A DNA stretch of 64,000 nt from Brugia malayi. Its lineage: Eukaryota; Nematoda; Chromadorea; Rhabditida; Onchocercidae. Below, one piece after another: positions 1 to 12,960 of this stretch (positions are counted from its first letter, which is position 1; each line of letters opens with the position of its first letter). Both the position numbers and the translations under genes were made by a program. The DNA is taken from contig NW_025062479.1 of assembly GCF_000002995.4 (NCBI RefSeq), positions 7,185,221 to 7,249,220 on the forward strand. Direction: 5' to 3'. The notes beneath the pieces are model-generated. The model did no database searches, was not told where the DNA came from, and was given only the letters and a program-made list of their open reading frames with translations.

Positions 1-371
1 GTAAGTCAAAATTTCTAACGAAGTTTTCATCATCTTTAAAGGCGAAATTCTAACACTTAGAAAGTGGTATTACGGCAACGCAGTTGCGAGACGTTACCAT
101 TGCCAATGTGTATAGCTAATCTTCTTGTATCAAGTCAATGGGCTTTATACGGTGTGTTGGTATCTGATGTTTACATTATTGTTAGTTTTCACTTTTATTT
201 TTGTTTTCTGTTGTTTAAAAGCTCTGTTCAAAAAATGCTATAAGATTAATGTTGTTCTAAAAAAAGGTTATTTAAAGAAATATTGCGAAACTAAATGATA
301 CCGTTTTTTTTCCTTTACAATTTGGGCGAAATTATTAAGCCTAATAAATTTACTTATTTCGAATTTCCTGG

Positions 372-635
372 TCAGTCTGAACAGTTCCAGTAAAGTCGTA
401 AAATCTCTTTCCCGTCAAATGGATACTTATTTTCGGTGTAGACACCGAATGCGATTGGAATGCTGTTGGCAATGATACAGATAGCATTGTTCCTAATATT
501 CCCAATGAAACAAGGACGCCTTTCACCAGTACAACGGTGTTTCAATCCTTCATGCTGCGCTACAGCAGCTTCTTTCTCTTCTGATGAGAACGGTTCGCAT
601 TTCGGATCTAAATTATTGTTTGGATAGTGCATACC
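372..635 (-). CDS. Putative terminal exon of an unidentified Cys-containing protein
   Basis: An 87-codon open frame on the minus strand starts after a good acceptor (CTACAACAG at about 636-644) and ends with TGA at 372. Its codons look coding: it is less AT-rich than its surroundings and encodes five cysteines (DPKCEPF, HRCTGE, RPCFIG, AICIIA, YWNCSD end). It reads in phase 0 from the acceptor; the first Met is the second codon. It lies antisense inside the long intron of the plus-strand gene that ends at 3177. No partner exon was located with confidence. A short Met frame at about 1,720-1,770 on the same strand has a hydrophobic start, but nothing links the two. It could be a nested gene or an old fragment. 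Family not recognised. Confidence 0.35.
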   Translation of the reverse strand, partial: GMHYPNNNLDPKCEPFSSEEKEAAVAQHEGLKHRCTGERRPCFIGNIRNNAICIIANSIPIAFGVYTENKYPFDGKEILRLYWNCSD

Positions 636-2823
636 CTGTTGTAGGGGGAAGTTAAGGACGATATTTACGGATAAGCTATATTTTTTGAGCTTGTTCAGTT
701 AACTCCTTCCTGATAGTTGTACATTATTTTGGTTCTTTCCAAACCCTCGATATAGCTCAATATTCTTTTACTTCTGCGAGTTAATTTGAAGATTAAGAAA
801 ATTCTAGTGTATTTTGCAGTTCGTTTAATCAGTATGGGAAGCATTATTTTCGTTCCAAATAAGAGGAATTAAGAGAACTATTTATAAAAATATTCACTGT
901 AGAGAAAGGAATAGGCCGCTTTTGTTTTGAAACTACTGCTGTTCACAACTAAGTTTTTGCAATTTGCGGTGAGTTTCATCTCTAACTTCTTCCTTTTCCT
1001 GAACTCGTCACTGATTTTTGTCTGGAACTGCTGGATGATATTTATATTCAGCAAAATGGAACTGTTTGTTTTCCTGTAGTGTATTTTATCAATAACCCAT
1101 TTTTAGAGATCAAGGATAGATCTAAGTAAATTTTACTTTATTGTTAATTACCCTTCATTATTTCCAGAAGGTTTAGGTTTATCTAAATGAAAAAGAAACA
1201 AATGGGCATGATACTGTATCTTAAGGAATAATTTGAGAAAATCAGGAAATTAATGATCTACATTTGTTGAAATTCCGAAACTATTTAGTTTGCAAATCAC
1301 ATGCTTCGTTAGATTTCTCGTGGTAATCAAATTCTAGTATTGAATTCACTATGGTTGAAAAACCTTTCAATTACTAAACAATTACTAAACACCAGTGATG
1401 TGATCTGCAAATGCCTTTGTATAATTACAAATCTTTGATGTAAAATTAGCTTAGTGATTGATGAAATGGAACAAAATTTTTTTCACTAATAGCTATTAAA
1501 TTGAACATAGTAATAGTAGTGGCAAGCTTACGAGATAACCTTGTTATCTTTACCGTTGTAGAAGATTAAATTTTGCGGTCTTTTTTTTTTTTTTTTTTGT
1601 TTTGTTTGGTGCATTCTTAAATGCTTTTTTAGTAAGTTTTTTTTTTTTTTTTTTTGGTTCATTTGTTTTTAGAGAAATTGAAGAAGCCATATATACAGGA
1701 AAAGAACTCACTACTAAGCAGTAACAGAGAGTCTGTCCACGTCGCAGGTGATTTCTCTTTAACATCTTTCTACCTTTATAATTGTACATGTAACAACATC
1801 TTATTATGATAAGGACTATTTCACTTATAGTTTATCTTTTATTTTAGTTTTTCCAAACCGGATATTTTCAAATCATCGTTGTTTGCTCCATATTCACTAA
1901 CACGAATTTCCCTGATTCCCTGATTGTTGTTCATTTTGATAATTTATGTTAGAAATTGCATTATAACTGACAACTGGAAAGGCGGTAAAAGGACGATGTG
2001 AATTAATACACAAGTAAATTATTAAATTAGTCTAATTATTTTTAGGTTGGGATCGAAAATCTCTGAGTACGTCCTTACATATATCTATCTATTTGAGTTT
2101 TTCGAGCTTTCAACTTTATCTGAAAAGTAAAGAAGTTTTTGTAAGTGGAAAATTTTCGTGCTTACAGATAGCTTCATTGTTTTTGTTTTATATTTTGCAT
2201 ATCATACCAAAAAAAAAGTTTGAAAGGAAAAAATTTTTTTATTTTCGTTCTAGTATTCAAACTTTTTTGCTACGCGTAATTGCCGTTTCTCGAAGTTTCA
2301 AAAAAAAAACTGCATGACTATCAATTGACTGTTTATTGATTCGTTTATAGTTTTCTTGAATTTATTTTTATTCTATCCTAAAACAATTCTAATACTTTCT
2401 TTTCCAACAGTCGAAAACTCATTTTCCCGTTTTTTAATCTTCCTCTTTTCTTGCTGGTGAGAGTGTAAAGCATAACTTTTGAATGCAGAAATTATTCAAA
2501 ATTTATGCTCCAGAACGCTTTTTAAATGTTCTTTTGCTATGTAGTTTACAATCATAATTAGCATAAATGCTTGCTTTTCAAATTCGTTTGGCTGAAATTA
2601 TACAAGGAAAAAATTATTTACTAATCAAAAATTTTTGAATTGACTCTCTTAAACGGTTTAATCAGAAGTTTCAATTTACCTTCACTATAGCTTCTGTAAA
2701 ATTATGCTTTCTTCTGTCCCCTCAAATTAATTCTGCATAGCTTATGTAATTATTGTTTATAAAAATAGCTTTTAAATTTCTATCTGGATAGTTTTACATT
2801 TTAAAAATGATTCCAAGTTTCAG
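636..2823. other. Intronic AT-rich DNA, no gene supported
   Basis: This is the rest of the presumed intron before the exon at 2824. It contains two long T tracts (about 1580-1598 and 1639-1655) that create lysine-rich shadow frames on the minus strand. I see no further exon with both splice signals and an open frame. Confidence 0.5.
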
Positions 2824-3177
2824 TTATTAATGAAATGAAACCGAAAAAATTGTGGATTAATAGTGCAGCTAAAAAAAGTGAATTGGTGGACTCCGACTTG
2901 AGCAGAAGTCAAAGGTATTGTTTTTGATGGTTTTTAAAAATATTTTCTAATTTAAAAAGGAAGGTTCGATGCAATTCTTTACTATAATTTGTTTGTTTCT
3001 TTATTCAAATGTTCAAATAATTCATATAGGCCAATTCAAATAAGCTTTATAGTCCTCAATAATTTCTTAAATTAATAAGTCTACATAATGCTTTTAACAA
3101 ACCGTCACTTATTTGTCCTTTTAAAGTTCCATTTCTCACTTTGCAGTGAGAAGCAAAAAGACATCGAAATACATTAA
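2824..3177 (+). CDS. 3' end of an unidentified gene (two terminal exons)
   Basis: Two exons are visible, 2824-2914 and 3147-3177. The first follows a TTTCAG acceptor, reads 29 full codons (INEMKPKKLWINSAAKK, then an acidic/Ser stretch) and ends at an AAAG|GTATTG donor. The second follows a TTTGCAG acceptor, completes the split codon as Ser, reads EKQKDIEIH and stops at TAA. The phase is consistent across both junctions, and the first exon needs one leftover base from an upstream exon. The window itself begins with GTAAGT, a perfect nematode donor, so the preceding exon probably ends immediately outside the window, leaving a 2.8-kb intron. The protein tail is hydrophilic and Lys-rich. I do not recognise the family. 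Confidence rests only on splice signals and open phase. Confidence 0.45.
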
Positions 3178-6100
3178 AATGGATTGAGGTAACTTTTATA
3201 ACTTATTAAAAGTTCTGAAACTTTTAAGATTTGCTTAAATTATTCAATGTAGTGATCAGTGTTCTTCCATTACGTATATCCTATCATGCCTGACTGTTTT
3301 AGGGATTCTGGTTCCAGTCTTACTCTTTGAGTACATTATTTTCTTGAGGTATAGCCAAGTAGCTACTTTTTTCTTGTGGAAACTCTTTGTTAATGACAAA
3401 TGGTATTGTCGATGGTCGAGTAAAATGTCCTGCCCATTTAATTTATTGTCTGTTCTGAAGGTGGCGGGACATATTAAAACACTAATTCAGCGCCGAATTT
3501 TATTTTCAATATTGCAAAACACAATCTTAACGTCGTTTGTTTATCATCTTGACTCTGAGCTGTTATATTGCTTCTAATAGCGCTGTATTTTACTTTTGGC
3601 CTACCTTAATCATTTATAACCGTTAGTTGTTGATTTTCGAGTCCAGAAATCATTTCTTGCTTAACTGTAGTTATTAAACCTTAAATCATTCAGTTGCTGA
3701 GATGTAAGTAGTATAATCTCCCTTATACTGCTAAAACTACAGAACAGGTCTGAAAGCACTGAAACCAAACTTTTTTACTTCATAGTTTCACTATTCCTAC
3801 TTAGTTCTTCACCATGAAACCTTGCTATTGGATTTCGATGGAAACTGAATGGTCAAACAAATGTTTGAAATTATATGAGAAAATAAGTAAGCTAATAAAA
3901 CAAAAAGGGAAATTAGTTTTAAGTGAGATGATGACTTGAATTAATGCTGCAAAATGGGTGGATGGAAGAGTTGGCAAAGTTGTTAAAATAATAGATATAT
4001 GGTTCTCCTACTGATATTCTATTAAACTAACAGTCAAAAAGTTTTGGACTATGTTGCATTGTTTGTCTTCATTCAGTTTCTGAATAAGTTTTTAATCAGG
4101 ATAAAACAGCCAGTTGCTGACTTTGCCTTTAAAATCTGTATATGATTAAAATTCAGCAAATTTGGTTATGCGACTTATCACAATAGGTGAAAAAAGTAAT
4201 AAGCCTAAGACAAAAGCTACAAAATAACACAATTTTATTTGGTTACAGAATTGCAGTGAAGCAAGGTTGAATTATAGCAATTTGGAAAATAGAAATAGGC
4301 ATTACTAATCTTGTTTAATGCATTACAGTAGTAACATAAAATGTAATGTTTTACTGTAAGGTTGAAGCCTTTATTAGTTTATTAATACTTTAATAGTTTA
4401 TCTAGAGATCAGTGCCATCTAGTTGTAGAGTTTTATCGTTTTTCTTTTAATTTTTCTTCAAACAAGTTGACTACTGTTTGCTGATATCTATAACTATTCC
4501 TGTCAAATATTTCCCCAAGCACTGTTTAATAAGTTATTATCACTGCCAAAGTCCGATGTGATAAAATTGTGAAAAATGAATCACAATTATGGTTAACTAT
4601 TAAGCCATTAAAAGCTAAAGTTAAGCAAAAGTTTAAGCAACTTTTGCTTTGTTTGGACGTTCAATGTACATTTTATAATAACTAATAGTCAATATCGTGC
4701 ATGTTATGTCATATTATTTAACTATTTCCATCGCTGGCATCACTTTTTTTCGATAGTTGGTATTCGGTGAATTGCAGACCGTACTGTAATAGTCATGTGG
4801 CGGACTTCATCCATAAATAAGAGACGCATGAAGACTGTCTCGGAACTTCAGCGAAGAATAATTTAATTATTGTAAAAGCCTGAAAAGAAAACGCACTTGT
4901 ATGATTCCATTCTTCAATTTCGCAAAAGCTGTGCCTGCTCGTTATGCATTAAAATCTGTTTTAATTGCTCTATGACCTGTGCTTTATCTATCAAGATGTG
5001 CCTTCTCATATTCCTTTACAAAAACAAGTTTTAGGTAAATCTTACATTTCCTTCTTAGCAATTTCTGTTATTGCTCAATTCACTTACTTTCACGACAAAA
5101 TAACTGGTTCTTTTTCGCATCTGTTTTGACAAACTTCTGCATTAAAAAGTAAAACAAAATATAATTCTCGAATTTTTCTCATTTTTAATATTTTTTAGAT
5201 AAATTTTATTCTTTTAAAAGACTTCTGATTGATGTTAAGAGGATTTTAACTTCTTTCTGAAAATTAATACGCTATCAAACTCCTAGACTAAATTTTTTTT
5301 TTTTTTTTTTAAATTTGCGACCTTTTTTTCTACTTGAAAATTTTCTTGAAATTTCTTTGTAAAAATTATTTTTCGAATAATATATAGTGTTTTGTATCCT
5401 TTTTCGTAATATACTGTTCTGTCATTTTTTTTTCCGATTGCTAGCAGTTTCCTAGATTTTGACAGTCATTTTGTTTACTGCATCACTAACTACTGATATT
5501 CAAATGCTTTATCCGAAAGACTCGAGCTAAAGATATTTAAATGTTTTTAAATTGTTAAACTTTATTATTCAAACATGTCTTTTCCATTACTTGTTTATTT
5601 TTTCTCCGAAACAGCTTAGCGAAGATTGGAAGAAGTCAAAGTATACACAAAGCAAAAATTGATTGTTATAGTTCTTTTCTGATTGTATTTTATTTAAATA
5701 TTGCTATTGTGAGTACTTCAGCTGACTTACATTGCCGTTATTGCCTTTTTGATTTAAATGCAGTTTTCATGGTGATCTAAATTGTTTACAAACCGATTCT
5801 GCAATAAGATGATAAATATAAATTTATGTTCAAATTTTCGAGATTATAAATTAGGATTATAGATATTATGTAAATGTTTTAAATTTAAATTTACATTCCG
5901 ATATTTTGCGATTAGCGTTTTGCAGGTAATTATTAGTTCAAAGTTGATATGTTTAATGTACACTTATTAGCATCGTAATTGTTAATCTGTATTTTTTATC
6001 CACTTAGGAAATAAATATTGTGTCTGTTTTTTGATGAGAATTTTTTTCTTTCCTTTTTTTTTTGCATTTTTCCGGTATTTGTAACTTTGAGAGTTTAATA

Positions 6101-6626
6101 AATGATAGGCAAAACAGTAGTCTTAATGAGTGTCATTATGACTGTTCCTTGAGAGCTAGTAATTCCAAGGAAGACTTCAGTTTGAAGTCATATTTTTATC
6201 TTGAACCTTACTGATATCATAATATCTTAAATTCAACTGTATTGTTGAACTGGCACTTTTTCATGAAAACACTCATTTCATGAATCATTTCTCAAATTTT
6301 TAATTATCAGTTTTTATTTGAAACATCGGGAAAGGAAATGCTGCTTTCGGTTCGTTTAAAAAAAAATGTGGCCAAAAATAAAATCATCATGGATACATCT
6401 TTCTATCAACGTCTGAGTACAACTGAATTTGATGAAAATTCTTTTTATGATGATATCCAATTTTTGTAATGCTTGCCCTTTCATTTGATAATGAATTGCA
6501 GCCCTGATTACAATTGCATGGCAAATCACCAAACTTGCGAATACTTGCGGTTCAGTTTGAACCAAAAAAAATAGAATAACAAACTCATTTAAAAATCAAC
6601 AGAAGCAAAATATGTGACATTGAGAA
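3178..6626. other. Intergenic, no gene supported
   Basis: AT-rich DNA with poly-T runs (about 5288-5310 and 6053-6062). Open frames are short and lack paired splice signals or biased composition. I see nothing else in it. Confidence 0.5.
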
Positions 6627-7110
6627 GTGGTGAAAGTGGTGGTAGCTCATCTTAAGCGAAAACTTCAACTGTATCAAAGTGTAAACGAAAAATGGATTTC
6701 ATTACCGAAAATTAATGGGACCAATACTTATGCGAAACGATATTTAGAAGAACCCGCTTCGGAACTACGAAGAGCAGGGAAGCATCATGAAAGCATGGAT
6801 GCAGAATTTGAAAAAAAGAAAAAAAAGAAACTCGAAGTTAGGTGAAAAAAGATGCTAAAATATTTAACGGGAATTGGCATCGATGATGGAAAATGTAGCA
6901 AAACTTGGAGCACGACAGTTAATTAAGATTTCAAGGAACATTTAAACTGCATGATATGAATTTGACGCTATTTTCTAATTCCAACCTTGAAGATATCTGA
7001 ATGAATCAGCTTAAAAAGGGCAAGTAAAAGAAGTTTTGATGAAAAGAATCACCGAATTACCCGAAACACAGAAGCTCGCACAAATTTTCAGTACGTACCT
7101 ACACATGGGT
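6627..7110 (+). pseudogene. Decayed protein-coding remnant
   Basis: A 72-codon frame begins at 6627 and reads like a charged helical protein (key pieces KRYLEEPASELRRAG and HHESMDAEFEKKKK). It stops at 6842. Coding-like fragments continue in shifted frames downstream (KYLTGIGIDDGK near 6860, KRITELPETQKLAQIFSTY near 7040). No GT-AG boundaries separate the pieces, so a processed or decayed pseudogene fits better than spliced exons. The charged pattern recalls BAR-type coiled-coil proteins, but I cannot identify the parent. It could also be chance. Confidence 0.25.
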
Positions 7111-8310
7111 TTGATTTTTGTAAGACAGCTGTAAGGAAATTAAAGCTATAACCCAACTATTAACCAGCTTATAATACTTTCCCTTCTTCCAGTCATTTAT
7201 TTCTTTTATGGTATATGAATGCTTACCAAAAATTCTGTTAATGATAACTGCCTTTATTCAAATGAATTTTAAATTAACTTCCCTTTTGTTACTGTAAATA
7301 TCAGGACTTTATTTTAAAACAATCCAGAAATGGAAAAAGGACAATAAAAATGATTGTTCGCAATGTTATTTCTGTTGCTTTTGGAGTTGAGAACTAGGTC
7401 TTTTCTTATATATACAAGAATTCCCCACTTTCTTTAGATAATCTTATAAGTTCTAAAAAGCTTTAAATTAATTGGAAATGCTAAATGCACAAAATTCTCG
7501 ACATAATTTACCGATAACTGTTACTGTTCTGCTTTCAGTCATTTTATAAAATCGTTTTAGTTACAATATTAAAGCTACTCTTTTTATTGCGAGCAACCAA
7601 TTTACTCATACTTCACATAACATGAGAACTAGTGATTAGCCAAAAGAACTGGAAATCCAATGACTCTACTCATTAGTTTTTTTTTTTTGATTTAGAGAGG
7701 TTAAGTTAATGGCCTGGAATAAGAGGAATTAACGCTACGGCAAAGCTCCAATAGTGAGAAGAAACGCTCAAATATCTAATGGTTCTGCAACATTATCAAC
7801 TTAAAACAATTTAACCCATATCAAGATGTCTTCGAATCAATTTATTCAATAAGTTACAGTCACCATATAGTAGGAGAATTCCGGGTCAGCCTTATGAAGT
7901 GCTCTATAACAGAAAAAGCAGATAATCTAGATCAGTTATTTTATTTAAATTTGATACTGAACGCAGCATTCACAATGTAATTATACTATTGCTCATATAT
8001 AATGATCCAAGCTGCAGGTAATATACTGATTATCAGCACAAAAACGGTCAAACTACAGAAATACATCGTTTGCTATTGTCACTTCCGATTGTCGATAACA
8101 GCTGCAAAGAGAAATTTTAACGCATACCTATTTAAATCAATTACTTCATCACAATATCAAGGGACTTCTATTAATTAATAGTACGAAGTTAATTTACAAT
8201 GAAGAAGATAAATTTCATCCCAATTTTATATAACTGTTTGTTTCGAACTCACTTCTGAATCAATACATTGTGTGATAAAAAAAAAAAATAGTTCGTGAAA
8301 CTATAGGATA
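7111..8310. other. 3' flank of DEG/ENaC gene A, no gene supported
   Basis: AT-rich spacer. It presumably holds the 3' UTR of the minus-strand channel gene ending at 8311. No open frame worth calling. Confidence 0.5.
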
Positions 8311-11300
8311 TCAATTTCTCACTTTGTCCCTTCTTAGAGGGACATATATTGAATCAACAAATGTTTCCACTTCCAAAATTGCACTAGCTTGCTCTGGTGT
8401 TAATGTTAGTGACATCACTTGATCCAGTTTTCGTTGTGGATGCTGAAAAACATTACAGTGTTGACTGCAAACCTCAAGTCATTAACGAGTTAAACGATTT
8501 CTTTTTTCAACATTTTAGCGAAAGCTAGCAAATAAAGTGAAGCCAAAAATAAAATAAAAATAATAAAACGAACTTGAACCGAAAGTGTGGACGAATACAA
8601 CTTTCTTTTCAGCCACAACTGCACATTTCCAATCAAGCTCTCTTTTACATGTGAAATATGAACATTTTCAACTTCAACTGATTCAATAGTAGGTATCTGA
8701 CAATTATTGTTACACATAATGTTATGCATAAAGTAATGTCATGCTAAGGATTGTTTTTTATAAGACGAATTCAAAATTTTACAGGAAACCTCCAGAGCAA
8801 GGAATTCACAAAACTGTTATTTTACAAACACATAAAAGAGTAACATGAAAATCATACATAACTTAGGAATTCTGATGAATGGATCTATCTGAGTTTTAAA
8901 TTGAACTTTGGAATCTTACAGTGCTTGAATTTATTAAAAAACATAACTTTTTAACGCTAATAAGTTACAGACTTCAACTCTTTGTGGGACATGTCCAACC
9001 ATTTGGTTTGGTATAGAATATTCATTTATGATTTCCTCAATGCACAATTTTCTTTCCATCTGAAATAAGAAAATCTCTTGAAAACAAGTGTGTAAGAATA
9101 AATTTGACGGTTACTGGGGTTAACACTGAATTGTTAAAATTAATTTGAGTACCTCTCGTTTGGCTTTCTCTTTCAGATAAATAGCACGTGATGGAGAAAG
9201 AAATGCCCAAATTGTTTTGAACAGCACTAAAATCAGTTCAAACAGTGAAATAACACTGGCACCATAAAACAGACCCATATCGCTACCGATTTTACCTGAA
9301 ATCTTAGGACATAGAGTTTTACACTATTACAACAACACATGTGAAAAAGGTACACATTGAATTCACTAATTCCAGCTTTGAAAACCAGAAATACATGAAA
9401 AGTGAACAGAAAGTTTTAATTAAAAATAAATGTAATATATATAACATAAAACAGAAAGCATGCTTACTTAAATAACTTGATAAATCGGAAAGTGTTGACT
9501 GCGAATATATCTTATACCTTTTTGAAGCAAAAAACACATGTACGGTTGCCAGATTATTCCTTAACTAAACCATATATGATCAATTTATTCTTTGCATACA
9601 GCAACATCCAGCCATTTGTAACAAATCATGATATGACATTAACTGACTTTCAACACTTTGTGTTTTGAGTATGCTAAAGTGAGAGGTCTTCTTTTCAAGA
9701 AATAAATCGGAAACTCTCAAAAAATAATCATAGAAAGACGATCAGAAGAGGAATCAGAAAAACTAGTTTCCAAATCACCTGACATAGCTAAGCTTGTACT
9801 GCTGCTTCAGGCCTTCCATATATTTACCCAATGAGGTAAGAATGTTGTGGATAATAGAATTCTGTGTAAAATAAATGAAAAGTTCACATTCCGGTGCACA
9901 ATCTTGACATAAAGAAGAGTAAGTAACATTATGAACAATACCTAAAAAGGAGCAATTCTGAGAAATGAGGTCTAGAAATAATTTTCTAATGGAAAAGTTG
10001 GTTGAAAGCCATAAAAAGTCATATAAAAGAAACACTGGCTGAAAAGAAAGAGAAAGAAGAAATGAGCTTTTTTTTTCATTGCTTAAAATGAATAATTCAT
10101 TTATAAAGATCAAGAAACTCTTAACATGGTTCTTGAAGTACTTACTCGCAATTTCTGTAACGTCGCTAATACAATCGAAGATCTCTTTTGGAGAGCAAAG
10201 CCTACCTTCTGCAATACAACTACTTCGAGAGTTCATTAAAAACAGTATTTTGTATTAAAAAAATCCAGTTAATTTTATATTGCTTACACAATCTATTTAA
10301 TCTGGATTTTTATCGTCTTGTTTTTTACAGTTTTGAGCATGAAGTTGTCTAGCTTTACTTAATTCGTATTTCGTTAATGATCTTATAGCTTAAGTCAGGT
10401 CTGACCACTTTAAAGAAAAGGTTTCACCCATCAAAATATTATATTGGAGAGGAATACAACCACAATTCACAATGAAATATCTTGCTATGCACGCCATTTT
10501 ACAAGCTGACGAAGAATATGTAGAATTGTGCCGCAAAGATAACGGCCAAGTATTATAACAAGTGCCGCCTTTAGAACGCTCCAGAAATTGGTACTGCAAG
10601 AAATCAAAGTATCTTTTAGAACTGAATGAACTATATATTGAAGTAACAGCATTCAAAAAACAACCTTAATAGGCTTCAGTCCTGCAGACAGCTTATTGTT
10701 TGGTGAGACGACAAGGACCTCAGAACTAACGTATGAAATAGTATCCTTATCATGAACATAAATACGAAAACCAGGTTCGAAGTTGTTCAGAAACGGTTGT
10801 TTTATTCGACTACCTGAAACAGCGGTTTTATGCCGGGACAACGAAATTACTATATTTAACTCTAAAGTTTTCAATTTAAAATTCAACTGAGTTCAAAAGA
10901 CTATACAGATCACGTAGTGAGATACATGGATTGATGAGATGAAATAAAACAGAACTATCCCTAAGAGATATACAATCAAACTTAATACGATACCTGTATA
11001 ATTCACAGAGTAAATTTCATTGTATGACTGGTAATCAAGCATCACTTGAAATCTGAAGAAACAAATTACCAATATCAATTTCTAAGCAGTAAAAAATACA
11101 TAGTATTAAATGTCCTGTAAAAAACTGCTCATTTTTGTAAACAAATTAAAAAAGAATCCTATAGGGAAATCTTTTCACATTATTTTATACACTTCTTAAT
11201 GAATATAATTTAAAACATGGAAATAAAGGCTGAGCATTCGAAGACAAGAGCCAAACTCAGAATCATAAAGTGACCTTCAGCATTTCCGTAAGCAATACTT

Positions 11301-12960
11301 AGAACTAATGGTCCTCTGTATATTTAAAGATAGTTCACCTATTAATTCAGTAAAAGAAAAGCCTATAAGAGAATTAAAGACTTGCCCATGAACGGATCCA
11401 AAGTGGTAGGAAAGACTGAAATCCTTGCTTAATTTGTTCCAATCAAATTGAAAACAATACCCGAGATCAGTGAGCACAGCAGTTGAGTACCTTTCATTAC
11501 AGCAGTCGAATATGATACCTTCGAAAGCACACTGCACAAAAGCTTCTTCACATTTGAAACTATAATAGTGACTTTCTCAATAGAATTTATCCATATTTGA
11601 TGAAGTAGTAGTGGAGAAACTGTTTATAATGTTAGAACACAAAAACATTGATGAAACCAATCTTTTATTAAATAAGTGAAAGTACTTCCCACTATTAAAT
11701 TCGTGAAACAAAACCTGGCTTCCTTAACGAAGGAGTCCACTGTAAAATTCTTATTTGTGAACATATAATCTTGCAGCAATCTTTCTCCATCAAGAAGACC
11801 ATCCACAACATCCATTTCAACAAAGTCTTCTGGGCGCAAAAAGATGTGTAATAGATACATTAACAGTTCATCGGAAAAAGTTGTAGTTCTCTTCAGCTCT
11901 AAAAAACATTTTAACATAAACGCAGGAGGAAAATGAGTACAAAACGTAAGTAATAACTGAAATACAGAGTTTATATTTTCTTATTGAAAAAGTAGATCAA
12001 TTTATTGCTTGCAAAAGCAAAAGAAATAAATTACGCAAAACGAATAACAAGAAAAAATAATGCCGTACCTTCAATGTAATTACGTCGTACAGGATTATGA
12101 CTGCATATCGTTAATGATGGACCATCCGCGTAATCATATACTATTTCCACCTAAGTTTTGCAAACAATTACAAATTATATAGTGATTTCTGGGAAATCTA
12201 TTTTATCAGCTAATTAAAATGAAATAACAAAGTGTGGGTGGGACATATAGAATGCTTGCACATTAAAAATGTTGCATATAGCTGGAAAGAAGTCATAGAT
12301 AAATAAATAATTTAGGAGTTTAAAACTCTCTCTGCTTAGATGTAATATATAACTCGGTTTTTTACGAACTATATATTCAACCTTTCTTTCCTACGAGAAA
12401 GATCATTTCCTTTATATTTGTGGGACAAGATTTCATCATTTTAAGCTTCTGCTTGTGAAAAAAATGAAGCTTACTTTGAGAGTTTTGAAAAACATTTACC
12501 TGTGTCCTGACATTCTCCGCCTTATATTGCTTCGTTAATTCTGCCAAAATGATAACAAAAACTACACCTGTTGAAATGGCTACAAGTAGCCAAAACAGAC
12601 GACCGTAAGTTTTTCCAGCATAAAGTCTATAACAGCCATGTAGTTTTGTTGTACCTGAAAATGTAGGGGAAGCTCGAAGGGAGAAAAATGGACTTACCTG
12701 ACCAACGCATGCAAAATAATACGAAAACTAAAAAAACAAATAATAAGAGGAAAGACGGTGTATTTTTCCTGGAATTTCAAACCAGTTAATTTCATGCCGA
12801 AAGCATTTTTGATTTCTTATCCATTTTCTTCGAAAAAAAGAAAAGAGGAATTACCCATCATTTGCAAGAATTCTTTCTTAGTTGCATGTTCCACTAAACT
12901 CCTCCGAACAGCAATTTCCCTAAGCCAGTTAACCAGCCGTTCTATTTGTGACAAAGCCAT
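8311..12960 (-). CDS. DEG/ENaC family cation channel subunit A (tandem copy 1)
   Basis: Fifteen exons: 12855-12960, 12500-12654, 12069-12150, 11715-11898, 11339-11559, 10994-11044, 10665-10813, 10428-10593, 10146-10208, 9779-9941, 9468-9559, 9153-9295, 9000-9059, 8649-8696, 8311-8442; 1,815 nt, 604 aa. Family hallmarks seen: the intracellular His-Gly pair (residues 41-42), TM1 at about 55-74 (GRLFWLLV), a post-TM1 TICSHNP motif, a large Cys-rich extracellular region (GGTCYN, NCGCIP, CSPKEIFDC, CQDCAPEC), a pre-TM2 segment, and TM2 with the Gly-Ala-Ser selectivity filter at about 489-491. In this family such subunits form trimeric plasma-membrane sodium or cation channels, often mechano-, acid- or peptide-gated; the gating stimulus cannot be read here. 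After TM2 come about 79 residues in three more exons, absent from the neighbouring copy. The usual IGG before TM2 is IGS. A TTGTTCAG acceptor lies 54 nt upstream of the ATG, suggesting spliced-leader addition. Junctions near 11,560-11,714 and 9,559 were chosen by phase and by alignment with the sister gene. Confidence 0.9.

Noticed and set aside
1550..1789. Lysine-rich minus-strand frame
   Set aside because: Most of it is translation of two poly-T tracts.
9468..9517. Shorter version of the channel A pre-TM2 exon
   Set aside because: It keeps phase but lacks the conserved beta segment. Extending to 9559 restores NNLATVHVFF and the same 92-nt size as in channel B.
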